From DASQPA01 sp963756455 (lineage in GTDB: Bacteria; Acidobacteriota; Thermoanaerobaculia; Multivoradales; UBA5704), in assembly GCA_963756455.1 (NCBI GenBank), contig CAVWNC010000004.1, forward strand, positions 434,001-498,000: 64,000 bases of DNA. Reading direction: 5' to 3'. Shown here one piece after another: positions 28,525-37,226 of this stretch. How positions within the stretch are numbered: position 1 is the stretch's first letter; every line of letters starts with the position of its first letter. A model generated the notes under the pieces. The model was not told where the DNA came from. It saw only the letters and a list, made by a program, of their open reading frames with translations, and made no database searches. A program made the translations under genes and the position numbers.

Positions 28525-28814
28525 CATATCGCCTGCACCCGGAGGCGGCGGCGGAGCATAAGAAGCAAGTCGCCTACTATGAGGCCAAGGAGGCTGGTCT
28601 CGGCCGGCGCTATCACGCGGAGTTCCTTGTTGTCCTGGCTGCCGCCTGCGAAGCCCCACACCGGTATCGAATCCTGCGCCCGCCGGCCTTTCGCTCTGTA
28701 GGCTTTGACATTTTTCCCTTCGATCTCATCTATCGTGAGGTGGGAGGTTCCATCCAGGTTCTCGCCGTGGCTCACCATCGGCGGCAGCCGGATTACTGGC
28801 TAAGCCGTCTCTAA
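28521..28814 (+). CDS. RelE/ParE-superfamily toxin
   Basis: A 97-residue protein from GTG 28521, overlapping the antitoxin stop. MTYRLHPEAAAEHKKQVAYY and EAKEAGLGRRYHAEFL give the N-terminal helical hairpin. RILRPPAFRSVGFDIFPFDLIYREV and IQVLAVAHHRRQPDYWLSRL give the strand core and the C-terminal HHRRxPxYW typical of plasmid-stabilisation (ParE-type) toxins. The target is either gyrase (ParE) or ribosome-bound mRNA (RelE); the family cannot be separated by eye. Confidence 0.88.
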   Translation: MTYRLHPEAAAEHKKQVAYYEAKEAGLGRRYHAEFLVVLAAACEAPHRYRILRPPAFRSVGFDIFPFDLIYREVGGSIQVLAVAHHRRQPDYWLSRL

Positions 28815-28914
28815 CCCGTTCCAGAGAGCCCGATGGATGGGGCGGAGGATCTTTTCTCACAGCGCTGGGATAGACTCCGCCAACCCGATCCCCTCGGTCG
28901 GTAGCCCCATCGGA

Positions 28915-30255
28915 ATGCCTGTTCCCGCCCCTCTCCCAGACGACCTCGAAGCCCTCCAGAAAGCCGCCGTCGGCTACTTCCTCCGGGCTGGAAACCCTCG
29001 GAACGGCCTGATCGCCGACAACTCGCGGCCGGGCGCCCCGTGCAGCATCGCGGCCACCGGGCTCGGGCTCTCCGCCTATGTCGTCGGCGTGGAGCGGGGA
29101 TTTCTCTCCCGGGACGAGGCGGTCTCCCGGACGCTCGCGGCCCTCCGGTTCTTCCGCGACAGCCCGCAGGGGGAGGCGAAGGACGCCACCGGATACCGCG
29201 GGTTCTACTATCACTTCCTCGATCTCGAAAGCGGCCGGCGGGTGTGGGACTGCGAGCTGTCGATGATCGACACCGCGTTCCTCATGGCCGGGGTTTTGAC
29301 GAGCGGTCAGTACTTCTCGGGCGCGGGCGGCGAGGAAAGGGAGATCCGCGAGATTTCGCGCTTCCTCTACGAGCGGGTCGAATGGCCGTGGGCCACCCAG
29401 GGCGGGCTCCTGCTGTCCATGGGGTGGAAGACCGGGGTGGGGTTCCTGAGCTACAAGTGGGAGGGCTACAGCGAGGCTCTGCTCCTCTACCTTCTCGGCT
29501 TGGGCTCGCCGACCCATCCTCTCCCCGTCGAGTGCCACCGGGCCTGGGAGGTGACGTCCCAGTGGGAGAACCTCTACGACATCGATTTCCTCTTCGCGGC
29601 GCCGCTCTTCATCCATCAGGTGCCGCAGCTCTGGGTCGATTTTCGCGGCATCCAGGACGCGCTCATGCGGGAGAAGCGCTGCGACTATTTCGAGAACAGC
29701 CGACGGGCGACCCTGGTGCAGCAGCGGTACGCCCGGCGCAATCCGATGAACTTTCAAGGGTACGGCGAGAACGGCTGGGGGATCACCGCCGGCCCCGGCC
29801 CCGGCTTCACACGGCAGCGGACGGCCGGGGGGATCGAGCGGCAGTTCTACGACTACGTGGCCCGCGGCGTCCCCTTCGGTCCCGACGACGGGACCTTGGC
29901 CCCCTGGGCGGTCGTCGCCTCCCTGCCGTTCGCGCCGGAAATCGTCCTGCCGGCCCTCCAGAACCTCCGGGAGACCTATCCGCAGGCGGTGAGCGCGGAG
30001 GGCCTCCTCGTGAGCTTCAACCCGACGTTCAGTATCGGAGACCAGGGAGACCAGGGAGAGAGGGAAGACCCGGGAGACGGGTCTGGAAAGGGCTGGGTCT
30101 CCCCGGCGAGCTATGGGCTCGACCAGGGACCGGTGGCCCTGATGATCGAGAACTACCGCTCCGGGTTCCTGTGGAATCTCATGCGAGAATGTCCGGCCCT
30201 GGTGACCGGCCTCCGCCGGGCGGGATTCCGCAAGGGGTCCCGGAGACCCCTTTAG
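28915..30255 (+). CDS. Glycoamylase-family protein (PF10091-like)
   Basis: ATG 28915 gives 446 residues with no signal peptide; an in-frame start at 28837 would overlap the likely -10 (TAGACT, 28871-28876). An (alpha/alpha) barrel is suggested by repeated Trp/Tyr-rich segments: FLRAGNPRNGLIADNS, LSMIDTAFLMAGVLTSG, FLSYKWEGYSEALLLYLLGL, then NGWGITAGPGPGF and DDGTLAPWAVVASLPFAPE, characteristic of PF10091. Related proteins act on beta-glucans or on cyclic glucans. A Gly/Asp/Glu-rich low-complexity insert (residues ~376-398) breaks the C-terminal part. It lies 19 bp before the flavin oxidoreductase gene. Confidence 0.8.
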   Translation: MPVPAPLPDDLEALQKAAVGYFLRAGNPRNGLIADNSRPGAPCSIAATGLGLSAYVVGVERGFLSRDEAVSRTLAALRFFRDSPQGEAKDATGYRGFYYHFLDLESGRRVWDCELSMIDTAFLMAGVLTSGQYFSGAGGEEREIREISRFLYERVEWPWATQGGLLLSMGWKTGVGFLSYKWEGYSEALLLYLLGLGSPTHPLPVECHRAWEVTSQWENLYDIDFLFAAPLFIHQVPQLWVDFRGIQDALMREKRCDYFENSRRATLVQQRYARRNPMNFQGYGENGWGITAGPGPGFTRQRTAGGIERQFYDYVARGVPFGPDDGTLAPWAVVASLPFAPEIVLPALQNLRETYPQAVSAEGLLVSFNPTFSIGDQGDQGEREDPGDGSGKGWVSPASYGLDQGPVALMIENYRSGFLWNLMRECPALVTGLRRAGFRKGSRRPL

Positions 30256-30274
30256 ACGGCCAGGCCACCGAGAG

Positions 30275-31852
30275 ATGCCGAAAGCGACAGAGACCGAGCG
30301 ACCGAGAAACGAGATCGCCCGCGACGCCCCTCCCTGCGGGCTGCTGGCGGACGATCCCTGCGACGCCGAGCTCCTGGCGCACGCGCGGCCGGCGGACTGG
30401 ACGAATCCGGCGCCCGCCGCCTGCTACAACCTCGTCGTGATCGGCGCCGGCACCGCCGGCCTCGTCACCGCGGCCGGCGCCGCGGCGCTCGGCGCCAAGG
30501 TGGCGCTCGTCGAGAAGAACCTGATGGGCGGCGACTGCCTCAACTTCGGCTGCGTGCCCTCGAAGGCGCTCCTGCGCTCCGCCCGCTTTCACTACGATCT
30601 CCACCACGCCGCGAAGTTCACCGGCAGCGTCCTCCCTCCCACTCCTGCGGATTTCACCCTCGCCATGGAGCGGATGCGCCGGCTCCGCGCCCAGCTGAGC
30701 CACCACGATTCCGTGGCGCGGTACCGGGAGATGGGCGTCGACGTGTTCCTGGGCGAGGCGTCGTTCGTCGATGGGGAGAGGATTCATGTCTCCGGCGCGA
30801 CGCTCCGTTTCAAGAAAGCCGTGATCGCGACCGGCTCGCGCGCCGCCCGGCCGACGATCGAGGGTCTCGAAGCGGCCGGATATCTGACCAATGAAACGGT
30901 GTTCGACCTGACCGAGCGCCCACGGCGACTCCTCGTCATCGGCGGCGGTCCCCTGGGCTGCGAGCTGGCGCAGGCCTTCTGCCGCCTGGGCTGCCAGGTG
31001 ACCCTCGCCAACCAGGAGCCCTATTTTCTCCCCGGCGAGGAGCGCGACGCGGCGGACATCCTGGCCAATGCCCTGCGGCGGGACGGGATCGACGTGCGGC
31101 TCAATACCGAGGTCGTGAGCGTCACCCAAGCAGGGGGCAAGAAGCTGGCGCGTCTCGTCGACTACGACCAGGTGGAGACCGTGGCGGTCGACGAGATCCT
31201 CGTCGGGGCGGGGCGGGTGCCGAACGTCACCGGCCTCCACCTCGAAGCGGCCGGCGTCGTCTACGACCGCGAGCGCGGCGTGAAGGTGGACGACCGCCTG
31301 CGGACGACCCACCGGCGCATCTACGCCGCGGGCGACGTGGCCCTGAAGACCCAGTACACCCACATGGCGGACGCCACGGCGCGGATCGTGCTCCAGAACG
31401 CGCTCTTCGGGGGACGGAAGAAATTGAGCGCGCTCACCATCCCCTGGTGCACCTACACCGACCCCGAGATCGCCCACGTGGGCGTCTACGTCAAAGAGGC
31501 ACGGGAAGAGGGGTTCGGCATGAAGACCTTCACCGTGCCGATGAGCGACGTCGACCGCGCGGTGCTCGACGGCGAGGCGGAGGGCTTCGTCAAGATCCAC
31601 GTCCGCGAGGGCACCGACACCATCTTGGGCGCCACCATCGTCGCCCGCCACGCGGGGGAGATGATCAACGAGATCTCCCTCGCCATGGTGGCGGGGATCG
31701 GCCTCAAAACCCTCTCCCAGGTCATCCATTCCTATCCCACCCAGGCCGAAGCGATCCGCAGGGCCGCCGACGCCTACACCCGGACCCGCCTCACCCCGTT
31801 CTGGAAAAGCCTCAGCCGGCGGTGGCTCGCCTGGTCGCGGGGAGAGCGCTAG
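30275..31852 (+). CDS. Mercuric reductase/dihydrolipoamide dehydrogenase-type flavin disulfide oxidoreductase
   Basis: A 525-residue class I pyridine-nucleotide disulfide oxidoreductase. FAD site VVIGAGTAGLVTAAGAAALG; redox pair C88/C93 in GGDCLNFGCVPSKALL; second dinucleotide site VIGGGPLGCELAQAF; FAD loop IYAAGDVAL; dimerisation domain ending in HSYPTQAEAIRRAADAY. It lacks the C-terminal vicinal Cys pair of true MerA and has Tyr-Pro-Thr in place of the His-Pro-Thr of lipoamide dehydrogenase. That combination fits the widespread MerA-like group of unknown substrate. A ~50-residue N-terminal extension is present. It is convergent with the permease gene 5 bp away. Confidence 0.88.
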   Translation: MPKATETERPRNEIARDAPPCGLLADDPCDAELLAHARPADWTNPAPAACYNLVVIGAGTAGLVTAAGAAALGAKVALVEKNLMGGDCLNFGCVPSKALLRSARFHYDLHHAAKFTGSVLPPTPADFTLAMERMRRLRAQLSHHDSVARYREMGVDVFLGEASFVDGERIHVSGATLRFKKAVIATGSRAARPTIEGLEAAGYLTNETVFDLTERPRRLLVIGGGPLGCELAQAFCRLGCQVTLANQEPYFLPGEERDAADILANALRRDGIDVRLNTEVVSVTQAGGKKLARLVDYDQVETVAVDEILVGAGRVPNVTGLHLEAAGVVYDRERGVKVDDRLRTTHRRIYAAGDVALKTQYTHMADATARIVLQNALFGGRKKLSALTIPWCTYTDPEIAHVGVYVKEAREEGFGMKTFTVPMSDVDRAVLDGEAEGFVKIHVREGTDTILGATIVARHAGEMINEISLAMVAGIGLKTLSQVIHSYPTQAEAIRRAADAYTRTRLTPFWKSLSRRWLAWSRGER

Positions 31853-31857
31853 AGGCC

Positions 31858-34287
31858 TCACTCGCCGCGGAGAGCGATGGCGGGATCGAGCTGCGAGGCG
31901 CGCTGGGCCGGGAGGAGCGAGGCGAAGGCGGCCACCGCGGCGAGGAGGAGCGCCACGGCGGGCACCGTCGTCGCTCCGAAGGGCACGAGCCCGGCCAAGG
32001 CCGCCTGGATGCCGCGGATCGCCAGGTAGACGAGCGGCAGGCCGAGGAGGAAGCCGATGCCGGTCAAAATCATCCCTTGCCGGGCGATGTCGGCGAGCAC
32101 CCGACCGCGCTGGGCGCCGATCGCCAGGCGGACGCCGATCTCCTGCGTCTGCTGGGTGACCGAGTAGGAGAGGACGCCGTAGATGCCGAGCGCGGCGAGG
32201 AGGAGCGCCACCAAGCCGAAGCTCCCGAGGATCCCGGCGATCAGCCGGGGGCCGACCAGCTCCTCGCGGATGCGCTCTTCGAGGCTCGCGAGGCCGCCGA
32301 CCGGGAGCGCGGGGTCGAGCTCGCCCACCGCGGCACGGAGGGGGGCGGCCAGCCCTTCGAGAGACCCGCTTGCGCTGCCGGGAAACGCCGCGATGCGGAG
32401 GAAGAGATAGAGCTCGCGCGCCCCGGTCTGACCCTGCGGCAGATAGAGGATGGGGCTCGGCCCTTCCCGACCCGGGATACGGTTCTGAACGACGTCGGAG
32501 ACGATGCCCACGATCTCCCGCGAGCGGCCGTCGACGGTCAGCCGCCGGCCGAGGGGCGCCTGGCCGGGGAAGTAGCGGCGGGCGAATGAGCGGCTCACGA
32601 GGACGACCGGCGGGCTCCCGGCCCGGTCGCCGGGGCCGAAAGCCCGGCCGGCGACCCGCGGGATGCGGAGCACCGAGAAATAGTTGGGGAGCACCGAGAG
32701 GGCGATCTCCTGCGGCGGCGGACCGCCGGGAGGCGTCTGGCCGTCGATCGTGAAGCTCGACGTCGGCTGGTCGCGGAGGCGGGGCAGCGCCCCGGCGGCG
32801 GTGACTTCCTGCACCCCGGGCAAGGCGGCGAGGCGCTGGGCGATCTGGCCGTAGAAGCGCGATGTCGGCTCCACGCCCGGGTAGCGGCGCTCGGGGAGAG
32901 CGAGGCGGAGGGTCAGGAGATTCCTGCCATCGAAGCCCGGATCGAGCGACTGGAGGGCCATCATGCTGCGGACGAGGAGGCCGGTGGCGGAGAGGGCGCC
33001 CAGGGCGAAGGCGATCTCGACCGCCACCAGGGCGCGGATCACCCGGCGCTGGCGCCGTCCCCCCGCCGCTCCCCGGCCGCCCTCCCGGAGCGCCCCGGCG
33101 AGGTTCGGACGGGTGGCCGCGACGGCCGGATAGAGGCCGAAGAGGACTCCGGCCACGAGCGCGACGCCGGCGGTGAAGGCGAGCACCGGGGTGTCGAGCT
33201 GGGGGAGGAAGGTCCGCGGCACGCTGCCGGCGAGCGACTTGGCCATGAATCGGATGCTCCACACCGAGAGCAGGAGACCGAGGGCGCCGCCCAGGGAGGC
33301 GAGGAGGACGCTCTCGGTGAGCAGCTGGCGCACCAGTCGGCCGCGCGCCGCCCCGAGGGTGGTGCGCAGGGCGATCTCTCTCTGGCGCTCCTGGCCGCGG
33401 GCGAGGAGGAGGTTGGCGACGTTGGCGCAGGCGATGAGGAGGACGAGCGCCATGACGCCCTGCATGAGGACGAAGATCATCCGGTCGGACGGGCCGGGTA
33501 TCTGCTCGCGGAGGGTGACGGCCTGGCTCTCGTAGCCGCGGTTGGCCTCCGGGTGGGCGGCCGCGAGCTGCCGGCCGAGGCGGCGGACCTCGTCCTTGGC
33601 GGCGCCCAAGGGAACCCCGGTCGCCATGCGCCCCATCACCAGCCAGGAGCGATCGGTGCGGGAGAGCTTCGCCGGATCGATCGCCAGGGGAACCCAGACG
33701 CCGGCGCCGACGGTCAGGAACTCGGTGTCCGGAGCGAGGACTCCGATCACCGTATAGCGGAGGTCGTCAAGGTCGATCGTCTTGCCGACGATCGCGGGAT
33801 CGGCCCCGAAGCGCCGCCGCCAGAGCGGGTCGGCGAGGAGGACGACGCGGTCGTGGCCGGGGAGCCCTTCGTCGGGCCGGAAGTCGCGGCCGAGCCGGGG
33901 CGCGCAGCCGAGGAGCCGCAGGCCCCCGGGGGTGGTGCGGATCGCCTGCACCTCCTCCGGCCGGTCGCCGCCGGTGAGATTGAAGCGCCAGGGGGAGAAG
34001 GCCTCAAGCGCCGAGAAGCTCCGCGCCTGGGTGCGCAGGTCGACGAAATTGGCGGGGGAGAGGGGGGACTGGTTCTGGGGCTGCTCCCGGGGAGCGTCCC
34101 AGAGGAGGACCAGGCGCGCCGCGTCCTGATAGGGGAAGGGGCGCAGGAGGAGAGCGCCGATGATGCTGAAGACGGTCGAGTTGCCGGCGATCGCGAGCGC
34201 GACCGAGAGAGCGATGAAGGCGGACACCCCCCGGTACTTGAGGAGGTTGCGGAACGCGATTCGCAGATCCAGCGCCAGGTTCGACAT
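31858..34287 (-). CDS. ADOP-type orphan duplicated permease (FtsX/MacB-like)
   Basis: An 809-residue membrane protein from ATG 34287 (GGGAGG 5 nt upstream). Two MacB_PCD/FtsX units are fused: LRIAFRNLLKYRGVSAFIALSVALAIAGNSTVFSII at the start, then VALVLLIACANVANLLLAR, a second periplasmic domain (SLDPGFDGRNLLTLRLALP) and a final three-helix FtsX block. The ~800-residue duplicated permease without a neighbouring ATPase is the ADOP family described from Acidobacteria (TIGR03434). No ABC ATPase gene is adjacent. These proteins probably couple to a shared ATPase and export or sense envelope substrates. The presence is a taxonomic hint. Confidence 0.9.
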   Translation of the reverse strand: MSNLALDLRIAFRNLLKYRGVSAFIALSVALAIAGNSTVFSIIGALLLRPFPYQDAARLVLLWDAPREQPQNQSPLSPANFVDLRTQARSFSALEAFSPWRFNLTGGDRPEEVQAIRTTPGGLRLLGCAPRLGRDFRPDEGLPGHDRVVLLADPLWRRRFGADPAIVGKTIDLDDLRYTVIGVLAPDTEFLTVGAGVWVPLAIDPAKLSRTDRSWLVMGRMATGVPLGAAKDEVRRLGRQLAAAHPEANRGYESQAVTLREQIPGPSDRMIFVLMQGVMALVLLIACANVANLLLARGQERQREIALRTTLGAARGRLVRQLLTESVLLASLGGALGLLLSVWSIRFMAKSLAGSVPRTFLPQLDTPVLAFTAGVALVAGVLFGLYPAVAATRPNLAGALREGGRGAAGGRRQRRVIRALVAVEIAFALGALSATGLLVRSMMALQSLDPGFDGRNLLTLRLALPERRYPGVEPTSRFYGQIAQRLAALPGVQEVTAAGALPRLRDQPTSSFTIDGQTPPGGPPPQEIALSVLPNYFSVLRIPRVAGRAFGPGDRAGSPPVVLVSRSFARRYFPGQAPLGRRLTVDGRSREIVGIVSDVVQNRIPGREGPSPILYLPQGQTGARELYLFLRIAAFPGSASGSLEGLAAPLRAAVGELDPALPVGGLASLEERIREELVGPRLIAGILGSFGLVALLLAALGIYGVLSYSVTQQTQEIGVRLAIGAQRGRVLADIARQGMILTGIGFLLGLPLVYLAIRGIQAALAGLVPFGATTVPAVALLLAAVAAFASLLPAQRASQLDPAIALRGE

Positions 34288-34369
34288 GCGGCCTCCCGGG
34301 ATGCCAGGAAAGGTGGAGTCGGCCGGCACTACGAGGGGAGGGCGACCGGGGTTTCAGGGCCGGCTGTGC

Positions 34370-34375
34370 TATCTT
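34370..34375 (+). promoter_or_regulatory. Extended -10 of the Cys/His-rich protein cluster (leaderless)
   Basis: TGCTATCTT (hexamer TATCTT) ends 7 nt before the GTG start at 34382, the same spacing as at 28288-28300. Confidence 0.5.
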
Positions 34376-34381
34376 ATTTCC

Positions 34382-34762
34382 GTGCGTAACACGCTCCGCT
34401 GCTGTGGCGTCGGCGTCCTCGTGCTGTCGTTCGTTCTGGCCTTCCTCACTCCGGCCTTCGCGAGCGCGCCGACGGATGCGGGCTGCGCCATGTCCTGCTG
34501 CCGGTTGGGTCATGCCATGGCGCATGGGAAGACTGGGAGCACCGGGCATCCCGGGCATCCAACGCCGAGTTGCGGCAGCTGCAACCTGCGGAGCGGCAAC
34601 AGCGGCATCTCCGGCGTTCTGCCCGCCGGCCTGCCGCCGTCCGTCCTCCCGGCGCTCACGACCCTGCCGGTGCCTGACCGCGGTGAGGCGCTCCTCGGCG
34701 CTTTCGCGCGGAGGCTCGTTCGCCAGAGCCGCGATCTTCCCGACCAACCGCCCCGCGGCTGA
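34382..34762 (+). CDS. Secreted Cys/His/Met-rich small protein (possible metal binding)
   Basis: A 126-residue protein from GTG 34382. Signal-like LVLSFVLAFLTPAFASAP, then a dense cluster DAGCAMSCCRLGHAMAHG, six His and two more Cys (CGSC) within about 45 residues. The clustered soft-metal ligands suggest binding of copper, zinc or silver, or ligation of a cofactor, resembling DUF2946-type proteins of copper loci (inference). It opens a four-gene same-strand cluster (porin-like, Met/His-rich membrane protein, FMN-binding-type protein). Confidence 0.6.
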   Translation: MRNTLRCCGVGVLVLSFVLAFLTPAFASAPTDAGCAMSCCRLGHAMAHGKTGSTGHPGHPTPSCGSCNLRSGNSGISGVLPAGLPPSVLPALTTLPVPDRGEALLGAFARRLVRQSRDLPDQPPRG

Positions 34763-34844
34763 CCTCCTCTCCCTTTCCCTGCACCGTGGCGCTCGTAGCG
34801 CCGCGGTGTCCCGGACGTCGTTCTTCCTTTGAGAGGAGATTTCC

Positions 34845-36023
34845 ATGGGGCATCGCCCGTGGGGTACGTGTTTCCTGTGCAGCGTCGCGCTGCTCCTGGC
34901 CGCGGGGTCGGCAAGAGCCCAAGGCGCCGTCGAGACCCCGGTGTCATTCGCCGCTCCGAACAGCGCCGGCCCGGCGCTGATCGCGGTCGGGGATGACCCC
35001 GGCCGGCGCCTGGTGATCAACGGTTTCGGGGCTTTCTCCGCCAACTTCAACAACAACAATGGCGACAGCTCGTTCGATCCCTCGACCCTCGCCGTGTCGC
35101 TGTTCAAGGAGCTGTCCGATCGGGTCTCCGTCTTCGCCCAGCTGACCGCCGGGCGCGATGCGGCCTCGCCCTTCCTCGCCGACCAGCCGCAGGGCTCGCG
35201 CGATATCTCGACCGACATCGACAACCTGCAGCTGCGCTGGCAGCCGTCTTCCACTTCCGGCTTCGACGTCGTCCTCGGCAAGTTCGACTCGCCCCTGGCC
35301 ATCGAGCGCGACGACGCGCCGCTCAACTTCCAGGCCACCTCGTCGTTCACCTTCGACTTCGCGCGGCCGGTCAAGTTCAGCGGCGTTCAGATCCATGACG
35401 CGTTTTCGCCCAGCTTCGAGGGGTTCGCCATCGTCGCCAACGGCGCCGACGTCGACACCGACAACAACCGGGCGAAGACGGGGGCTCTCTATGGCCTGTG
35501 GAGCCCGTCGCTCGCGGCCCACGTCGGCTTGGGCGTCATCCACGGCGCCGAGGAGGACGGCACCAGCCGCGATCCGCGGACGACGGTGATCGCCACCCTC
35601 CTCTTCCAGCCCGCCGAGCGGGTCGTCTGGGGTGGCGAGACGGTCGTCGGAGGCGAGCCCCAGGCCGGGCTCGACGGCGGCTCGGCGCGCTGGTACAGCC
35701 AGATGCTCTTCGTCCACGCCCGCTTCGGCCCGCACTGGGCGGGGACCGTCCGGGTGGATGGCCTGGACGACCGCGACGGGGCGCGGACCGGCACCCGCCA
35801 GGTTTTGCAGTCGTTCACCCTCTCGCCGCAGTACCTGGTGGGCGGCAGCTTCTACGGCATCTTCCGCTATCTCGAACGGACGACGCTCCGGCTCCCCGAG
35901 CTCTCGATCCGCCTCGACCTGCGCTACGACCGCTCGACGGAACCGGTCTTCGCCGCCAGGACCGACGGCGTGGGGCGGCGCGACCATGCCTCGGCCACGC
36001 TCCAAACGGTGTTCTTGTTCTAG
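34845..36023 (+). CDS. Outer-membrane porin-like beta-barrel protein
   Basis: A 392-residue protein from ATG 34845 (GAGGAG 8 nt upstream) with a Sec signal (CSVALLLAAGSARAQ). The mature part is a run of amphipathic strands (LVINGFGAFSANFNNNNGD, LSDRVSVFAQLTAGRD, FDVVLGKFDSPLAIERDD) and ends in a phenylalanine (TLQTVFLF), the outer-membrane assembly signal. Its layout resembles phosphate-selective or general porins. It may supply a pore for the metal or redox substrate handled by its neighbours. The next start is 12 bp away. Confidence 0.8.
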   Translation: MGHRPWGTCFLCSVALLLAAGSARAQGAVETPVSFAAPNSAGPALIAVGDDPGRRLVINGFGAFSANFNNNNGDSSFDPSTLAVSLFKELSDRVSVFAQLTAGRDAASPFLADQPQGSRDISTDIDNLQLRWQPSSTSGFDVVLGKFDSPLAIERDDAPLNFQATSSFTFDFARPVKFSGVQIHDAFSPSFEGFAIVANGADVDTDNNRAKTGALYGLWSPSLAAHVGLGVIHGAEEDGTSRDPRTTVIATLLFQPAERVVWGGETVVGGEPQAGLDGGSARWYSQMLFVHARFGPHWAGTVRVDGLDDRDGARTGTRQVLQSFTLSPQYLVGGSFYGIFRYLERTTLRLPELSIRLDLRYDRSTEPVFAARTDGVGRRDHASATLQTVFLF

Positions 36024-36035
36024 GAGGTTTTTCTC

Positions 36036-36623
36036 ATGGGTGGTTTGCGACAGGCTCCGTTCGAGGTCCGGCTGGCGGCGACGCTCTTCCTGCTGCTCCT
36101 GGGCGTTGCCGACGTCTTCGGCGCCTGGGAGGTCAGGAACTTCGCCGCCTTCACCCCGCGCGCGGTGGCGGCGACGGTGGCCGTGGAGCGCGAGAATCCG
36201 ATGCCCGCGATGCCGATGGAAGGGATGAGCCAGCCCGCGGCCTCGAAGGCGGAGGAGCATCCCGTGGACCTCCAGGCGCTCGACCGGCCGCACCACACGA
36301 TCGGCCGCGACCTCCTCGTCCAGGACACCCATGTGCACGTCCCGGCCTATGCGCTGACCGCGGCGGCGCTGTCGCTCCTCGTCTTCGGGCTCCGCCTGTC
36401 GTCGCGGGCGAGGAGCGCGCTCGTCCTCCTCGCCTTCGTCGCCCCGTTTGCCGACTTCGTGGGCCTCTGGGGGGCGCAGCTCTTCCCCCGGGTGGGGGTG
36501 CCCTTTGGCGCCTTGGCCGTCGCCGGGGGTTTCGCCATGGGGCTCGCCTATCTCTTCGTCCTCGTCCTTACCCTCTTCCAGTGCTGGTTCTCCCGTTCCC
36601 GAGAGGTGCATTCCCATGCGTAA
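36036..36623 (+). CDS. Met/His-rich multi-pass membrane protein
   Basis: A 195-residue protein with AGGAGG (36022-36027) overlapping the porin stop. One N-terminal helix, then a periplasmic loop with NPMPAMPMEGMSQP and repeated His (EEHPVD, RPHHTIG, DTHVHVP), then three further helices and a His-ending tail (REVHSHA). Methionine- and histidine-rich loops are common in periplasmic copper handling, but the family is not recognised. It overlaps the next gene by 8 bp. Confidence 0.65.
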   Translation: MGGLRQAPFEVRLAATLFLLLLGVADVFGAWEVRNFAAFTPRAVAATVAVERENPMPAMPMEGMSQPAASKAEEHPVDLQALDRPHHTIGRDLLVQDTHVHVPAYALTAAALSLLVFGLRLSSRARSALVLLAFVAPFADFVGLWGAQLFPRVGVPFGALAVAGGFAMGLAYLFVLVLTLFQCWFSRSREVHSHA

Positions 36624-37200
36624 GATCCAAGCTCTTTGGGTCGTCCTGTCGCTCGCGTCGGCGCTCTGCGCCCTGCCGGCCTTCGCCCATGTCACGCCCA
36701 ACGTCGAGTTGCTCAAGAAAGGCGAGTTCGTGGAGCGGAGCCTCCCCGGCGCCACCCGTTTCCTGGAGCAGAAGCTGACTTTCGGCGCCAACGATCTGGC
36801 GGCGGTCAAGAAGGCGACCGGCTGGACGCCTTCCGAGGAGGACGCCCGGATCTACGTCGGCCGCGACGCCCGCGGCGAGCGGGTCGGCACCGTCGTGCTC
36901 CTCTGGGTCCCCTCCGAGCACGGGCCGGTGGGCGTCGGCGTCGCCTTCGGCGGCGACGGTAAGATCCTCCGCACCGCGGTGACCGACGCCGGGAGCGAGC
37001 CGCTCGCCTGGATTCGCCCCCTCCTCGCGGGGGACGGCTTGGCGACCTGGAACGGCCTCGCGCTCGACGCCGCGCCCGACCCCGCCAGGGTGGCGCCCCA
37101 AGTGACCGGCAGGATGAGCCGCTACTACGCGGAGGTCGTCGCCGAAGGCGTAAAGCGGGCGCAGGCGGTCGAGCGCGTCTCGCTCGCCGTCGCCAAGTGA
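36616..37200 (+). CDS. FMN-binding-domain-like secreted protein
   Basis: A 194-residue protein from ATG 36616 with a Sec signal (LWVVLSLASALCALPAFAH). The mature part, FLEQKLTFGANDLAAVKKATG followed by IYVGRDARGERVGTVVLLWV, GPVGVGVAFGGDGKILRTAV and the C-terminal helix, resembles FMN-binding domains of NosR/RnfG type. The covalent-FMN acceptor motif (SGAT-S/T) is not clear; the corresponding region reads VTGRMSRYY, so flavinylation is uncertain. In the cluster it would be a periplasmic electron carrier. Only 26 bp separate it from the TIR gene end. Confidence 0.65.
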   Translation: MRKIQALWVVLSLASALCALPAFAHVTPNVELLKKGEFVERSLPGATRFLEQKLTFGANDLAAVKKATGWTPSEEDARIYVGRDARGERVGTVVLLWVPSEHGPVGVGVAFGGDGKILRTAVTDAGSEPLAWIRPLLAGDGLATWNGLALDAAPDPARVAPQVTGRMSRYYAEVVAEGVKRAQAVERVSLAVAK

Positions 37201-37226
37201 GGGCGGGCCGCCCTCTGTTGAGCGCA

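Noticed and set aside
30275..31852. True mercuric reductase (MerA)
   Set aside because: Lacks the N-terminal metal-binding domain and the C-terminal vicinal cysteines; no other mer genes nearby.
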